Assembly (NCBI GenBank): GCA_021821225.1
Contig: JAKACR010000067.1
Location: forward strand, 1-11,061
DNA: 11,061 nucleotides
From: Bacillota bacterium
GTDB taxonomy: Bacteria; Bacillota; Bacilli; Alicyclobacillales; SLC66
Direction: 5' to 3'
Position numbers and translations under genes: made by a program
Notes under the pieces: generated by a model
Databases searched by the model: none
Seen by the model: the letters and a program-made list of their open reading frames with translations, nothing else
Told to the model about the DNA's origin: nothing
In this document: piece by piece, positions 1 through 6,021 of the stretch
Layout: each line of letters begins with the position of its first letter
Position numbering within the stretch: position 1 is the first letter of the stretch

Positions 1-285
1 GAGAGCGGGCCGTCGAGCGAACTGCTGGCGCAGGCGTGGCACCCGTACTCGCGGGCGTTGATCCAGTCGTTTCCGCCGTTGCACGGCCCGATGAAGCGGC
101 AAAACGGCATTCCGGGGACGCCGCCGGACATGCTCAATCCTCCGGCGGGCTGCCCGTTTGCGGAGCGTTGCGCCGTGGTGATGGATGTCTGCCGGCTTGA
201 GATGCCGGCGCTGCTTGCGCGCGGCGAGCGGCGGGTGGCTTGTCATCAGGCGGAGCAGGAGCGAGCGGAGGAGGTGCGGGCATGA
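1..285 (+). CDS. OppD/DppD-type ABC transporter ATP-binding protein, C-terminal fragment
   Basis: The reading frame is open from the first base, so this is the last 94 codons of a gene that begins outside the window. What remains is the C-terminal oligopeptide-transporter domain that follows the nucleotide-binding domain: a HPYSRALIQS segment (the 'HPY' signature), then a cysteine-rich tail with CPFAERC at codons 51-57, Cys64 and Cys81. In the Opp/Dpp family this ATPase pairs with an OppF-like partner on the inner face of the membrane to power import of peptides or, in some members, oligosaccharides. The four-cysteine pattern is the one known in DppD-type proteins to bind an iron-sulfur cluster; whether it does so here is inference. 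The stop overlaps the start of the next gene (ATGA), so the two are translationally coupled. The substrate cannot be told from this fragment. Confidence 0.93.
   Translation, partial: ESGPSSELLAQAWHPYSRALIQSFPPLHGPMKRQNGIPGTPPDMLNPPAGCPFAERCAVVMDVCRLEMPALLARGERRVACHQAEQERAEEVRA
267..274 (+). promoter_or_regulatory. Ribosome binding site deciding the start of the OppF-type gene
   Basis: GGAGGAGG lies 7 bases before the ATG at 282. It lies inside the end of the upstream gene. It argues for the ATG at 282 rather than an in-frame start at 240, which has no comparable site. Confidence 0.8.
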
Positions 286-1304
286 GTGGACATGTCGAGG
301 CGCATGGGACGGCAGAGGATCCGGGGGTGTTGGAGAAGGACCGGAAGGGGGCGCCGCTGGAACTTGACGGGGTGCACAAGCGGTTTGTGCAGGGCCAGCG
401 AGTGGCGCACATCCTGCGCGGCGCGACACTGACGGTGGGCGCCAGCGAAATCGTCGCTTTGGTGGGCGAGTCAGGGTCGGGGAAATCGACCCTGGCGCGG
501 ACTGTCATGCGGCTGTACACGCCGGAAGAAGGCGCCATGCGCTTTGCCGGGCAGGATGTGACGCGCGTTATGGGGCGGGCGTTGCGGGCCTACCGGGAAC
601 GGGTGCAGATGGTGTTCCAGGATCCGTTTGCGTCACTCAATCCGACGCATGCGGTGGGCACGATCCTGCGGCGCAGTCTGCCGCGCAGCCGGCGGGGTCT
701 AACTTCTCGGGAGCAGGACGCGCTGTTTCGCGAGGTGTTGTCCCAGGTGGGGCTGACGCCCCCGGACAATTTTTTGCAGCAGTACCCGCACGAACTCTCC
801 GGGGGGCAGCGCCAGCGCGTGGCGTTGGCGCGTTCGCTGGCGGGAAGGCCAGACTTGGTGCTGGCCGACGAGCCGGTGTCGATGCTGGACGTGTCGCTGC
901 GCCTTGGCGTGTTAAATCTGATGCTGTCGCTGAACGATACGTATGGCATCGGGTATCTGTACATCACGCACGATCTGGCCAGCGCGCGCTATGTGGCGTC
1001 GCGCATCGCGGTCATGTACGCGGGGGAGATTGTCGAGGAAGGGCCGGCGGAGCGGGTGGTGGAGGAGGCCCGGCACCCGTACACGCAATTGCTGATCCAG
1101 GCGGCGCCGGACCCGGAGCGGCGGGGAAGCGAACTGGACGAGGCGGTGTTTACCGGCGAGCCGCCGAATCTGGCACAGGAGATCCGGGGGTGTCCCTTCC
1201 AGTTCCGCTGCCAGGCGGTGCATGACCGCTGCCGGGAAGAGACGCCAGCGCCAGTGGACGCAGGCGGGGGACAGCGGGTCAAGTGCCACCTGTACACGTC
1301 GTAA
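282..1304 (+). CDS. OppF/DppF-type ABC transporter ATP-binding protein
   Basis: This 340-residue ATPase drives solute import as the partner of the OppD-like subunit encoded just upstream. All catalytic motifs are visible: Walker A GESGSGKS at 62-69, the Q-loop FQDPFASLNP after VQMV, the ABC signature LSGGQ at 172-176, Walker B LVLADEP with Asp196 and Glu197, and the H-loop ITHD with His230. The family-specific C-terminal domain follows, with HPYTQLLIQAAP and a cysteine set at 304, 310, 317 and 335 that matches the tail of its neighbour. The first 25 or so residues are a variable extension. The start at 282 overlaps the upstream stop by 4 bases and has a GGAGGAGG site. Codon choice is strongly biased to G- or C-ending codons, unlike the genes beyond 1326. 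OppDF-type importers carry peptides or oligosaccharides; the sugar-enzyme neighbours make a sugar substrate possible but do not prove it. Confidence 0.95.
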   Translation: MSGHVEAHGTAEDPGVLEKDRKGAPLELDGVHKRFVQGQRVAHILRGATLTVGASEIVALVGESGSGKSTLARTVMRLYTPEEGAMRFAGQDVTRVMGRALRAYRERVQMVFQDPFASLNPTHAVGTILRRSLPRSRRGLTSREQDALFREVLSQVGLTPPDNFLQQYPHELSGGQRQRVALARSLAGRPDLVLADEPVSMLDVSLRLGVLNLMLSLNDTYGIGYLYITHDLASARYVASRIAVMYAGEIVEEGPAERVVEEARHPYTQLLIQAAPDPERRGSELDEAVFTGEPPNLAQEIRGCPFQFRCQAVHDRCREETPAPVDAGGGQRVKCHLYTS

Positions 1305-1325
1305 AACTGGCGCTTGACTGCCGCA

Positions 1326-3242
1326 TCAGCAGGGGTATCGCACCAAAGGGCCGCGGCGAATGTCATCAAAGACATCCTTGTTCCCGCTTGACAAATATTC
1401 ATAGAGCGGGCGCAGAAATTCCAAGCTCATGGCGAGTCCCGCCGTTTTGTTTCGTTTGCGCCAGACGATCTCATGTTCGGAAAATAGTTCTTTCAAACGA
1501 CCTGCCATGGACGGATTTCTTGGCTGTTGCATCACGCCCGCCAGGATGATGTCGCAGGCAAGAGTCAAGAGCGCGCCCGTCAAGGCGTATTCCCGCTTGA
1601 TGATCGCACCGTCAGGCGCTTCGAGCAAAACATCTTTCATCTCGGCGAGAAGATCACGGATGCAGTCCTTCACACTCGCTATTTGGTCAAGGTCAAAATG
1701 GTATTCCGAGTTCTCCCAGCGCCAGGGCCTCCACAGGATGTCGACCAAGGGGGCAAAATAGGTTGATTCAGGATTCGCAATGCCGCCGGCCAGGGAATGA
1801 AGACACCCGAACTCCTGGACAAGCCGTCCCATTTTCCCGCTGCCGTCGCCAAAAACGTGCAGGCTCAAGCCGCGTTCAAACTGATTTGCTTTCCCGACTG
1901 CGGCATTCCAGGATTGTTCGGCGGCCATCGCGAAACCAGAATAGCTGACAGACAGTGGTTGCCAGTGTCCCCAATCGCCCCAGTCTGTGGTGAGCAATCC
2001 GGCGGCGCCGTATGCGAATCCTGTAAGGGCGGCATTTCTTATGTTCTGTTCGGCTTGGTGCGATCGTCCCGTGAGGGACAGCCATGTTCCGGTGCTCGGG
2101 CAGAGGATGAATGACCGCCCTGCGTCAATGAGCGGCCGGATTCGTTTTGCGAAGGGATAATCGGCGGTGTATCCCCATTCCAGCGCAACGGCGTATTGGG
2201 GAATCTTTGAAGCCAGGTCCGGATTGTGGCGCGTGATGGTGTCAGCCCAAAATAATGCGACACGTTCTTTTTTCTCAACGATGCCGATCACTTTTTCGAG
2301 AAATTCCATATAGACAGACGGGCGTCCTTGAATGTCACACAATGGTTTGCTCTTTCCCAATCCAAGATCGAATGTTTCATCAAAACCGATATTGACAAAC
2401 TGACTAGAAAAGTAGGGCAGCAATTCTTCAAGAAGACCTTCAATGAAAGTGACACTCGCCGGATCCGTTGGATTAAGCGAATAGGGATAGGGGTATGGGC
2501 CGTCAGGAAACATTCCGCCTTCCGTGCAGTCGGCAAGCTGTCTGTACTGGGGTTGGCGCAACCAGTCCGTCAAGTGTCCGTAGCAATTCTGGTTGGGAAC
2601 AAGATCGACGTAGCGTTCGCGGCAGTGTGCGGCAAGCGCCAGGATTTCTTCTCCCGTGAGTCGGCCGGATCGCTGGAGGTTTTCGGGGTGCTGCCGATAG
2701 GCAAACGCGTTTTCCATATAGAGTTCCAGGTGGTTGATCTTCAGATCGGCAAGCAGATCAACAAGATGAAATAGTGTCTCTTGAGTGGGGACTTTAAAAC
2801 GGCTGATATCCAGCATGACCCCCCGGATCGGGAAATCAGGGTGATCCCTGATCTTTAGACAGGGAAGCGTGAGGCCGTACTCCCGAATCAATTGCCACAG
2901 CGTGGACATGCCATAAAACGCGCCGGCGGGCGCTGTGGCCTGGATGTGGATAGAATGGGCGCACACCTCTAATGTATATCCTTCCGGATGCGTCACGGGT
3001 CTGCATTGATCCAGCGTGACGGTGATTCCTTTCGCGGGGTCGAATGAATCCGCAACAATGGGGAGGTTCAACCCGTTGCGCGCTGCCAGTCGCTCCTTAA
3101 AGCGTCGGGCCGTCAAATAGAGGGCCTGCGGGGCGGAAGCGATCTGAATCCATTGGTCAGACGCCAATGTGAAGGTTCCGCTCGTGAATTGCAGGCGCTT
3201 CGGTGTGGGCAACAGCGCTGTCTTATCATGATAAACAGTCAC
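1326..3242 (-). CDS. GH20 family beta-N-acetylhexosaminidase, cytoplasmic
   Basis: GH20 enzymes remove terminal beta-linked GlcNAc or GalNAc by substrate-assisted catalysis. From the N-terminus: a GH20b-like alpha/beta domain (LLPTPKRLQF onward, about residues 8-120), then the TIM barrel beginning near HPDFPIRGVMLDISRF (His134 onward), with the helical segment ADLKINHLELYMENAF and the NQNCYGHL strand. The catalytic pair is in NIGFDETFDLG, Asp288 and Glu289, a variant of the usual HxGGDE. The C-terminal third is less conserved and probably helical. I place the start at GTG 3242 (638 residues) because AAAGGAG stands 7 bases upstream; a longer frame reaches ATG 3296 but overlaps the upstream gene by 58 bases and lacks a comparable site. 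The GTG overlaps the upstream TGA (GTGA), so translation is coupled. There is no signal peptide. Its end faces the OppF-type gene across 21 bases. The family call is firm; the exact sugar specificity is not. Confidence 0.88.
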   Translation of the reverse strand: MTVYHDKTALLPTPKRLQFTSGTFTLASDQWIQIASAPQALYLTARRFKERLAARNGLNLPIVADSFDPAKGITVTLDQCRPVTHPEGYTLEVCAHSIHIQATAPAGAFYGMSTLWQLIREYGLTLPCLKIRDHPDFPIRGVMLDISRFKVPTQETLFHLVDLLADLKINHLELYMENAFAYRQHPENLQRSGRLTGEEILALAAHCRERYVDLVPNQNCYGHLTDWLRQPQYRQLADCTEGGMFPDGPYPYPYSLNPTDPASVTFIEGLLEELLPYFSSQFVNIGFDETFDLGLGKSKPLCDIQGRPSVYMEFLEKVIGIVEKKERVALFWADTITRHNPDLASKIPQYAVALEWGYTADYPFAKRIRPLIDAGRSFILCPSTGTWLSLTGRSHQAEQNIRNAALTGFAYGAAGLLTTDWGDWGHWQPLSVSYSGFAMAAEQSWNAAVGKANQFERGLSLHVFGDGSGKMGRLVQEFGCLHSLAGGIANPESTYFAPLVDILWRPWRWENSEYHFDLDQIASVKDCIRDLLAEMKDVLLEAPDGAIIKREYALTGALLTLACDIILAGVMQQPRNPSMAGRLKELFSEHEIVWRKRNKTAGLAMSLEFLRPLYEYLSSGNKDVFDDIRRGPLVRYPC

Positions 3243-4720
3243 AATGTGGCTCCTTTCGGAGAACCAGTGAATTGAACAGTTCCAATGATATACCACCCCG
3301 TCTCCGTTTGGGGGAGAATGGTGGCCAAGGCGATCGGCGGGGTGGAGTCGTGCGAGCTGTCCATGATCGCGACCCCAAGACGGTAGATCCCCTCTTTCGT
3401 TTCATGCCAGAACGTTTCTGTTGAATAGGAGTTCTCCTGATTTCCAATCCAGTCTGCCGGATCAACGTCAGTTACCACGAATTTCCCTGTGCAGGTGTCG
3501 GACTGAGCATGGAGCAGCGCAAATGTGATGCGGTACTTGTGATTCCAGTTTGGAGTATCGTTGGGCAGTTTGCCTGCGCCATGGTTGATCCACGAATGGC
3601 GGATGCGCAGCGTGCGGTCTCGCTTGCAGACCGATTCGAAGCGAATGGCGGAAAGATGAAACCGATACCCGCACGAAAGAAAGAAATGCTCCACCAAATC
3701 GCCCGCGTGCAACATCCACGCCGCTGAGTCCTCCGGTCCTCTCAGATCCAGGGTGTTCGCATGGAGTTGCAAGGCGTCGGACACCACGCGCCAAAGAACG
3801 TCCCGGAGTGTCAGGAAGCCGTCCTCTTTCCACCAGGAGGCCCGGGAAATCAGGTGATGATAGCAATTTTCCGCAAATACGGCGGTTTGCGGCCAATGGG
3901 TTAGAATGTTCTCCTTATCTCTGGGAGTCAGCCAGCGCGGACTTCCAAAACTGTCTCTGCGCAGTACGTATCCCATCTGATGAACGGCCCAATCAGTCAG
4001 CGCGTCAGGAATGGCGCCAATCTGTGCGCCGAGCAGCACTCGCTTGAAGGATGTGGCGTACGTCGCGGTGATCCAGCGAAATACCGACTGCAATTCTTCA
4101 TCCGTTTCCACGCGGATATGATGCATTTCTCCCCACCAGCCGAGCCCCTGTCCATCAATAAAATCGACTTCGCGCGGATCGTCGAAACGGGCGGCAAATG
4201 ATTGGATGAAGTCCTCAAAGTGCCATTGAAAGATGCGGTCGGTGACAGCCGGATTCCAGTGGAGGTGACTGTGCCCGTGTGCGTCTTCCCATATCTCCTC
4301 GTACCCGCCGGCGCCTGCGCTGCGAACGAATTCAGGCGTTGCCTGCCGATACGAGTCGCGGCTGTCCACGTATACCCGAAACGCCAGCCGGAGATGGCGC
4401 TTCCTGGCTCCCTCAATAAGGTCTATGAAATTCGCGTCCTGTTCCCAGGCATAGTGTCCTTTGGCTGGTTCAAGTTGTGCCCATGGCACACGGATATACT
4501 GAATATTCGCCAACTCGCTAGCTCCGCTGTGGTCCTGCGCGGCCCAATACGCGCCGGCGTCGGGGAAGCCCGAATCAAGGGGGGCCGAGTTCCCCGCCGC
4601 ATGATGCGACGCATCGATATGATGGAACGCATCGATATACAGCATCCAGCCCATCGCCGGATTCTTGATCGGCGATACTGCGTCGTAAGGCGGTTGATAT
4701 GAGGATTTGCCCTTATCCAT
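3239..4720 (-). CDS. Putative TIM-barrel glycoside hydrolase (DUF4832-like)
   Basis: A 493-residue protein with the look of a clan GH-A enzyme but no family I can name with certainty. Near the N-terminus is KNPAMGWML, like the NP-x-x-G-[WF] opening of DUF4832/DUF4874 proteins. Next comes IRVPWAQLEPAKGHYAWE (about 93-110), the R-x-x-W-x-x-LEP-x-x-G-x-Y-x-W pattern seen at the second strand of GH42-like barrels. Then comes GLGWWGEMHH with Glu198, a strong acid/base candidate, and VFAENCYHH with Glu284, a possible nucleophile. The last 140 residues (about 350-493) look like a beta-sandwich, with the segment HSWINHGAGKLP resembling the C-terminal part of DUF4832. No signal peptide is seen. It is first in the minus-strand operon and overlaps the GH20 gene by 4 bases, so the two enzymes should be made together. 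Residues 29-40 are a direct repeat (IDAFHH, IDASHH). The catalytic roles are inferred from motif position only. Confidence 0.72.
   Translation of the reverse strand: MDKGKSSYQPPYDAVSPIKNPAMGWMLYIDAFHHIDASHHAAGNSAPLDSGFPDAGAYWAAQDHSGASELANIQYIRVPWAQLEPAKGHYAWEQDANFIDLIEGARKRHLRLAFRVYVDSRDSYRQATPEFVRSAGAGGYEEIWEDAHGHSHLHWNPAVTDRIFQWHFEDFIQSFAARFDDPREVDFIDGQGLGWWGEMHHIRVETDEELQSVFRWITATYATSFKRVLLGAQIGAIPDALTDWAVHQMGYVLRRDSFGSPRWLTPRDKENILTHWPQTAVFAENCYHHLISRASWWKEDGFLTLRDVLWRVVSDALQLHANTLDLRGPEDSAAWMLHAGDLVEHFFLSCGYRFHLSAIRFESVCKRDRTLRIRHSWINHGAGKLPNDTPNWNHKYRITFALLHAQSDTCTGKFVVTDVDPADWIGNQENSYSTETFWHETKEGIYRLGVAIMDSSHDSTPPIALATILPQTETGWYIIGTVQFTGSPKGATL
4601..4636 (-). repeat. 18-base tandem duplication inside the glycosidase-like gene
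   Basis: Two adjacent 18-base units (4601-4618 and 4619-4636) differ at two positions and encode IDAFHH followed by IDASHH, residues 29-40 of the DUF4832-like protein. The reading frame is kept. Confidence 0.85.
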
Positions 4721-4782
4721 TTCCCTTGTCGCTCCGTTCTGGTAAGACCGTACAAAATTTTTTGCAAATCCATCACAAAAGC

Positions 4783-4811
4783 TTGAATGCTCATTTATTT
4801 CATGCTAACAT
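4783..4811 (+). promoter_or_regulatory. Candidate sigma-A promoter for the secreted-protein gene
   Basis: TTGAAT (4783-4788) and TAACAT (4806-4811) lie 17 bases apart in an AT-rich stretch. The -35 box matches 5 of 6 and the -10 box 4 of 6 consensus positions. Transcription would start near 4818, about 78 bases before the ATG at 4897. The -10 box overlaps the left half of the inverted repeat at 4803-4829, as expected for a repressor-controlled promoter. Confidence 0.5.
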
Positions 4812-4830
4812 CACATTTAATAGTTAGCAA
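4802..4830 (-). promoter_or_regulatory. Candidate sigma-A promoter for the minus-strand glycosidase operon
   Basis: Read on the minus strand, TTGCTA (4830-4825) and TAGCAT (4807-4802) are separated by exactly 17 bases, each box matching the consensus at 4 of 6 positions. Transcription would start near 4795, giving a leader of about 75 bases before the ATG at 4720. Both boxes lie within or at the edge of the inverted repeat 4803-4829. The prediction is by eye only. Confidence 0.45.
4803..4829. promoter_or_regulatory. Operator-like inverted repeat between divergent genes
   Basis: TGCTAAC at 4803-4809 and its exact reverse complement GTTAGCA at 4823-4829 flank a 13-base AT-rich spacer. The repeat lies over the -10 box of the plus-strand promoter and over both boxes of the minus-strand promoter, so one bound protein could control both directions. 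No run of T follows, so it does not look like a terminator. No regulator gene lies in this window, so the protein that would bind is unknown. Confidence 0.5.
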
Positions 4831-4896
4831 GTCTCTTTTACTAATCTATTTCGCGCTCGATGGCGACAAAAGGAAATTCGGGAGGCGCATGCCGGA

Positions 4897-5907
4897 ATGA
4901 AGGAATTGCGTCAGAAGTGGGTTGTACTATGCGCGGCGGGGGTATTGGGGACGGGACTGTTGGGGCTTTCGGGGCAGGTTCTCGCCAAAGCGCCTCCCAT
5001 TGACGTAGGCGGATCTGCTATCGTATCCGCCTACGCCAAGCGTCAGGTGCTGAAGGTCGGGATGGAGACGACGATTGTCGAGCATGCCGCCGGAATTGCA
5101 AATCAGGCGAAAATTGAGCTTTACGACCAAAATACGGGGACGTACTTACAAGGGGATCCACTCGGAGGCGGGGCGGTGGGATTCGTCGTCGCGTCGTCGT
5201 CGTCGCAGTTGGTGACCTATCGGCCTGTGGTCGAATATGCCGGAGTGGTCCACTTGGCGGCCGGTCCGTCCATTGCGGTGGAATGGCAGAGTGCCGCCAA
5301 TTCCACCTCGAACGGATTTTCGGCGCCAAACGGCGGCGGAGCGAATGCCGATTTTTACACCACAGGCGCCAACAGCGCCGCGCCGACCGAATCGGTCCAC
5401 ATCGCAGCGTATGATATGGCATCCTATGGATACAACAGTGAAGGATTTGCCGAAGACTACGGCGGGCCTGTCCTGCAAAACTGGACCGACCTGAGCAACG
5501 GCGCCACCAATCAGTCTACCTACCAATGGAAGGTGCCCACCGACGGCAAGCCGATGTTCTATCAGATGACGGCCTACGCCGTGCCAAAGTCCAACGGGCA
5601 ATATCAGTACGACCAGCAGGCCAAGGTCTATTCGCCCACCTTCGTGGCCAATGAGCCCGCCAATCCGGATGCCGCTATTCCTGAAGTGGCCCCACTGGGG
5701 ACGAATCTTCAGTTAACCGGGCTTCATCCGGGATGGGCGGTATGGTTTACGTGTATCGGAATGAACACGCAAGACCTGAAGTGGGAAACGGTGGCGGTCA
5801 ATGCTAGCGGTGACGCTGTAATTCCCCTCAACCGCTTGGGGGCGGTCAAGATCTTGCTTAACGGCCAAGTGGATTATGTGAATGTCGAGAGTGCACCGAC
5901 AAACTGA
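4897..5907 (+). CDS. Secreted protein of unknown function
   Basis: A 336-residue protein I do not recognise. It opens with a clear signal peptide: basic MKELRQK, a hydrophobic core at about 8-25 rich in Val, Leu, Ala and Gly, then QVLAKAPP. Cleavage after Ala30 (VLA) or Ala32 (AKA) would leave about 305 residues. There is no lipobox, so it is probably released or loosely wall-held. The mature part is rich in Ala, Gly, Ser, Asn and aromatic residues, has a single Cys (in WFTCIGMN near the end), no transmembrane segment and no LPxTG anchor, and suggests an all-beta extracellular fold. The ATG at 4897 has GGGAGG 11 bases upstream; an ATG at 4889 hits a stop within four codons. It is divergent from the glycosidase operon and upstream of GH2 in the same direction. 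Glycan binding is a guess from context only. Confidence 0.85.
   Translation: MKELRQKWVVLCAAGVLGTGLLGLSGQVLAKAPPIDVGGSAIVSAYAKRQVLKVGMETTIVEHAAGIANQAKIELYDQNTGTYLQGDPLGGGAVGFVVASSSSQLVTYRPVVEYAGVVHLAAGPSIAVEWQSAANSTSNGFSAPNGGGANADFYTTGANSAAPTESVHIAAYDMASYGYNSEGFAEDYGGPVLQNWTDLSNGATNQSTYQWKVPTDGKPMFYQMTAYAVPKSNGQYQYDQQAKVYSPTFVANEPANPDAAIPEVAPLGTNLQLTGLHPGWAVWFTCIGMNTQDLKWETVAVNASGDAVIPLNRLGAVKILLNGQVDYVNVESAPTN
5183..5207 (+). repeat. Trinucleotide TCG/GTC tract in the secreted-protein gene
   Basis: A near-perfect run of TCG/GTC triplets encodes VVASSSS, around residues 96-103. It may form a flexible linker and could be prone to slippage, though changes by whole triplets keep the frame. Confidence 0.7.
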
Positions 5908-6021
5908 AGTCTATATCCGGCGAACGATATCATGAGTCGGATGTTCGATTCGAGGAAGTAAACTTCGCGACAATGGCCGCAATGACGCCCGGCACAAGCC
6001 CGAGTTCAAGGAGAGAAGCAC
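5908..6021. other. Intergenic spacer between the secreted-protein gene and GH2
   Basis: The 114 bases hold no convincing terminator or promoter. There is a small interrupted palindrome (GAAGT/ACTTC, 5955-5966) and the GH2 ribosome binding site at the end. Absence of a terminator makes read-through from the secreted-protein gene into GH2 likely. Confidence 0.5.
6008..6013 (+). promoter_or_regulatory. Ribosome binding site for the GH2 gene
   Basis: AAGGAG stands 8 bases before the ATG at 6022 and supports that start. A second site, AGGAGG at 6041-6046, lies inside the gene, 11 bases ahead of an in-frame GTG at 6058. Confidence 0.75.

Noticed and set aside
912..1402. Two overlapping minus-strand frames across the end of the OppF-type gene
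   Set aside because: They are antisense to a well-supported ATPase and its cysteine tail, and have no start signals.
2328..2774. A 148-residue plus-strand frame opposite GH20
   Set aside because: Antisense to the GH20 catalytic barrel; no family resemblance or RBS.
4202..4702. A 166-residue open frame on the plus strand opposite the DUF4832-like gene
   Set aside because: No RBS, no motif, arginine- and proline-rich composition typical of antisense translation, and the minus strand carries the catalytic-type motifs.
4739..4767. An alternative minus-strand promoter TTGCAA-N17-TACCAG
   Set aside because: The -10 box matches at only 3 of 6 positions, poorer than the pair at 4830-4802.
5018..5601. 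Minus-strand frames opposite the secreted-protein gene
   Set aside because: Arginine- and histidine-rich shadow translation; the plus frame has an RBS and a clear signal peptide.
5913..5940. A possible hairpin ATCCG/CGGAT after the secreted-protein gene
   Set aside because: A 5-base stem with a loop of about 19 bases and no T-run does not support a terminator.
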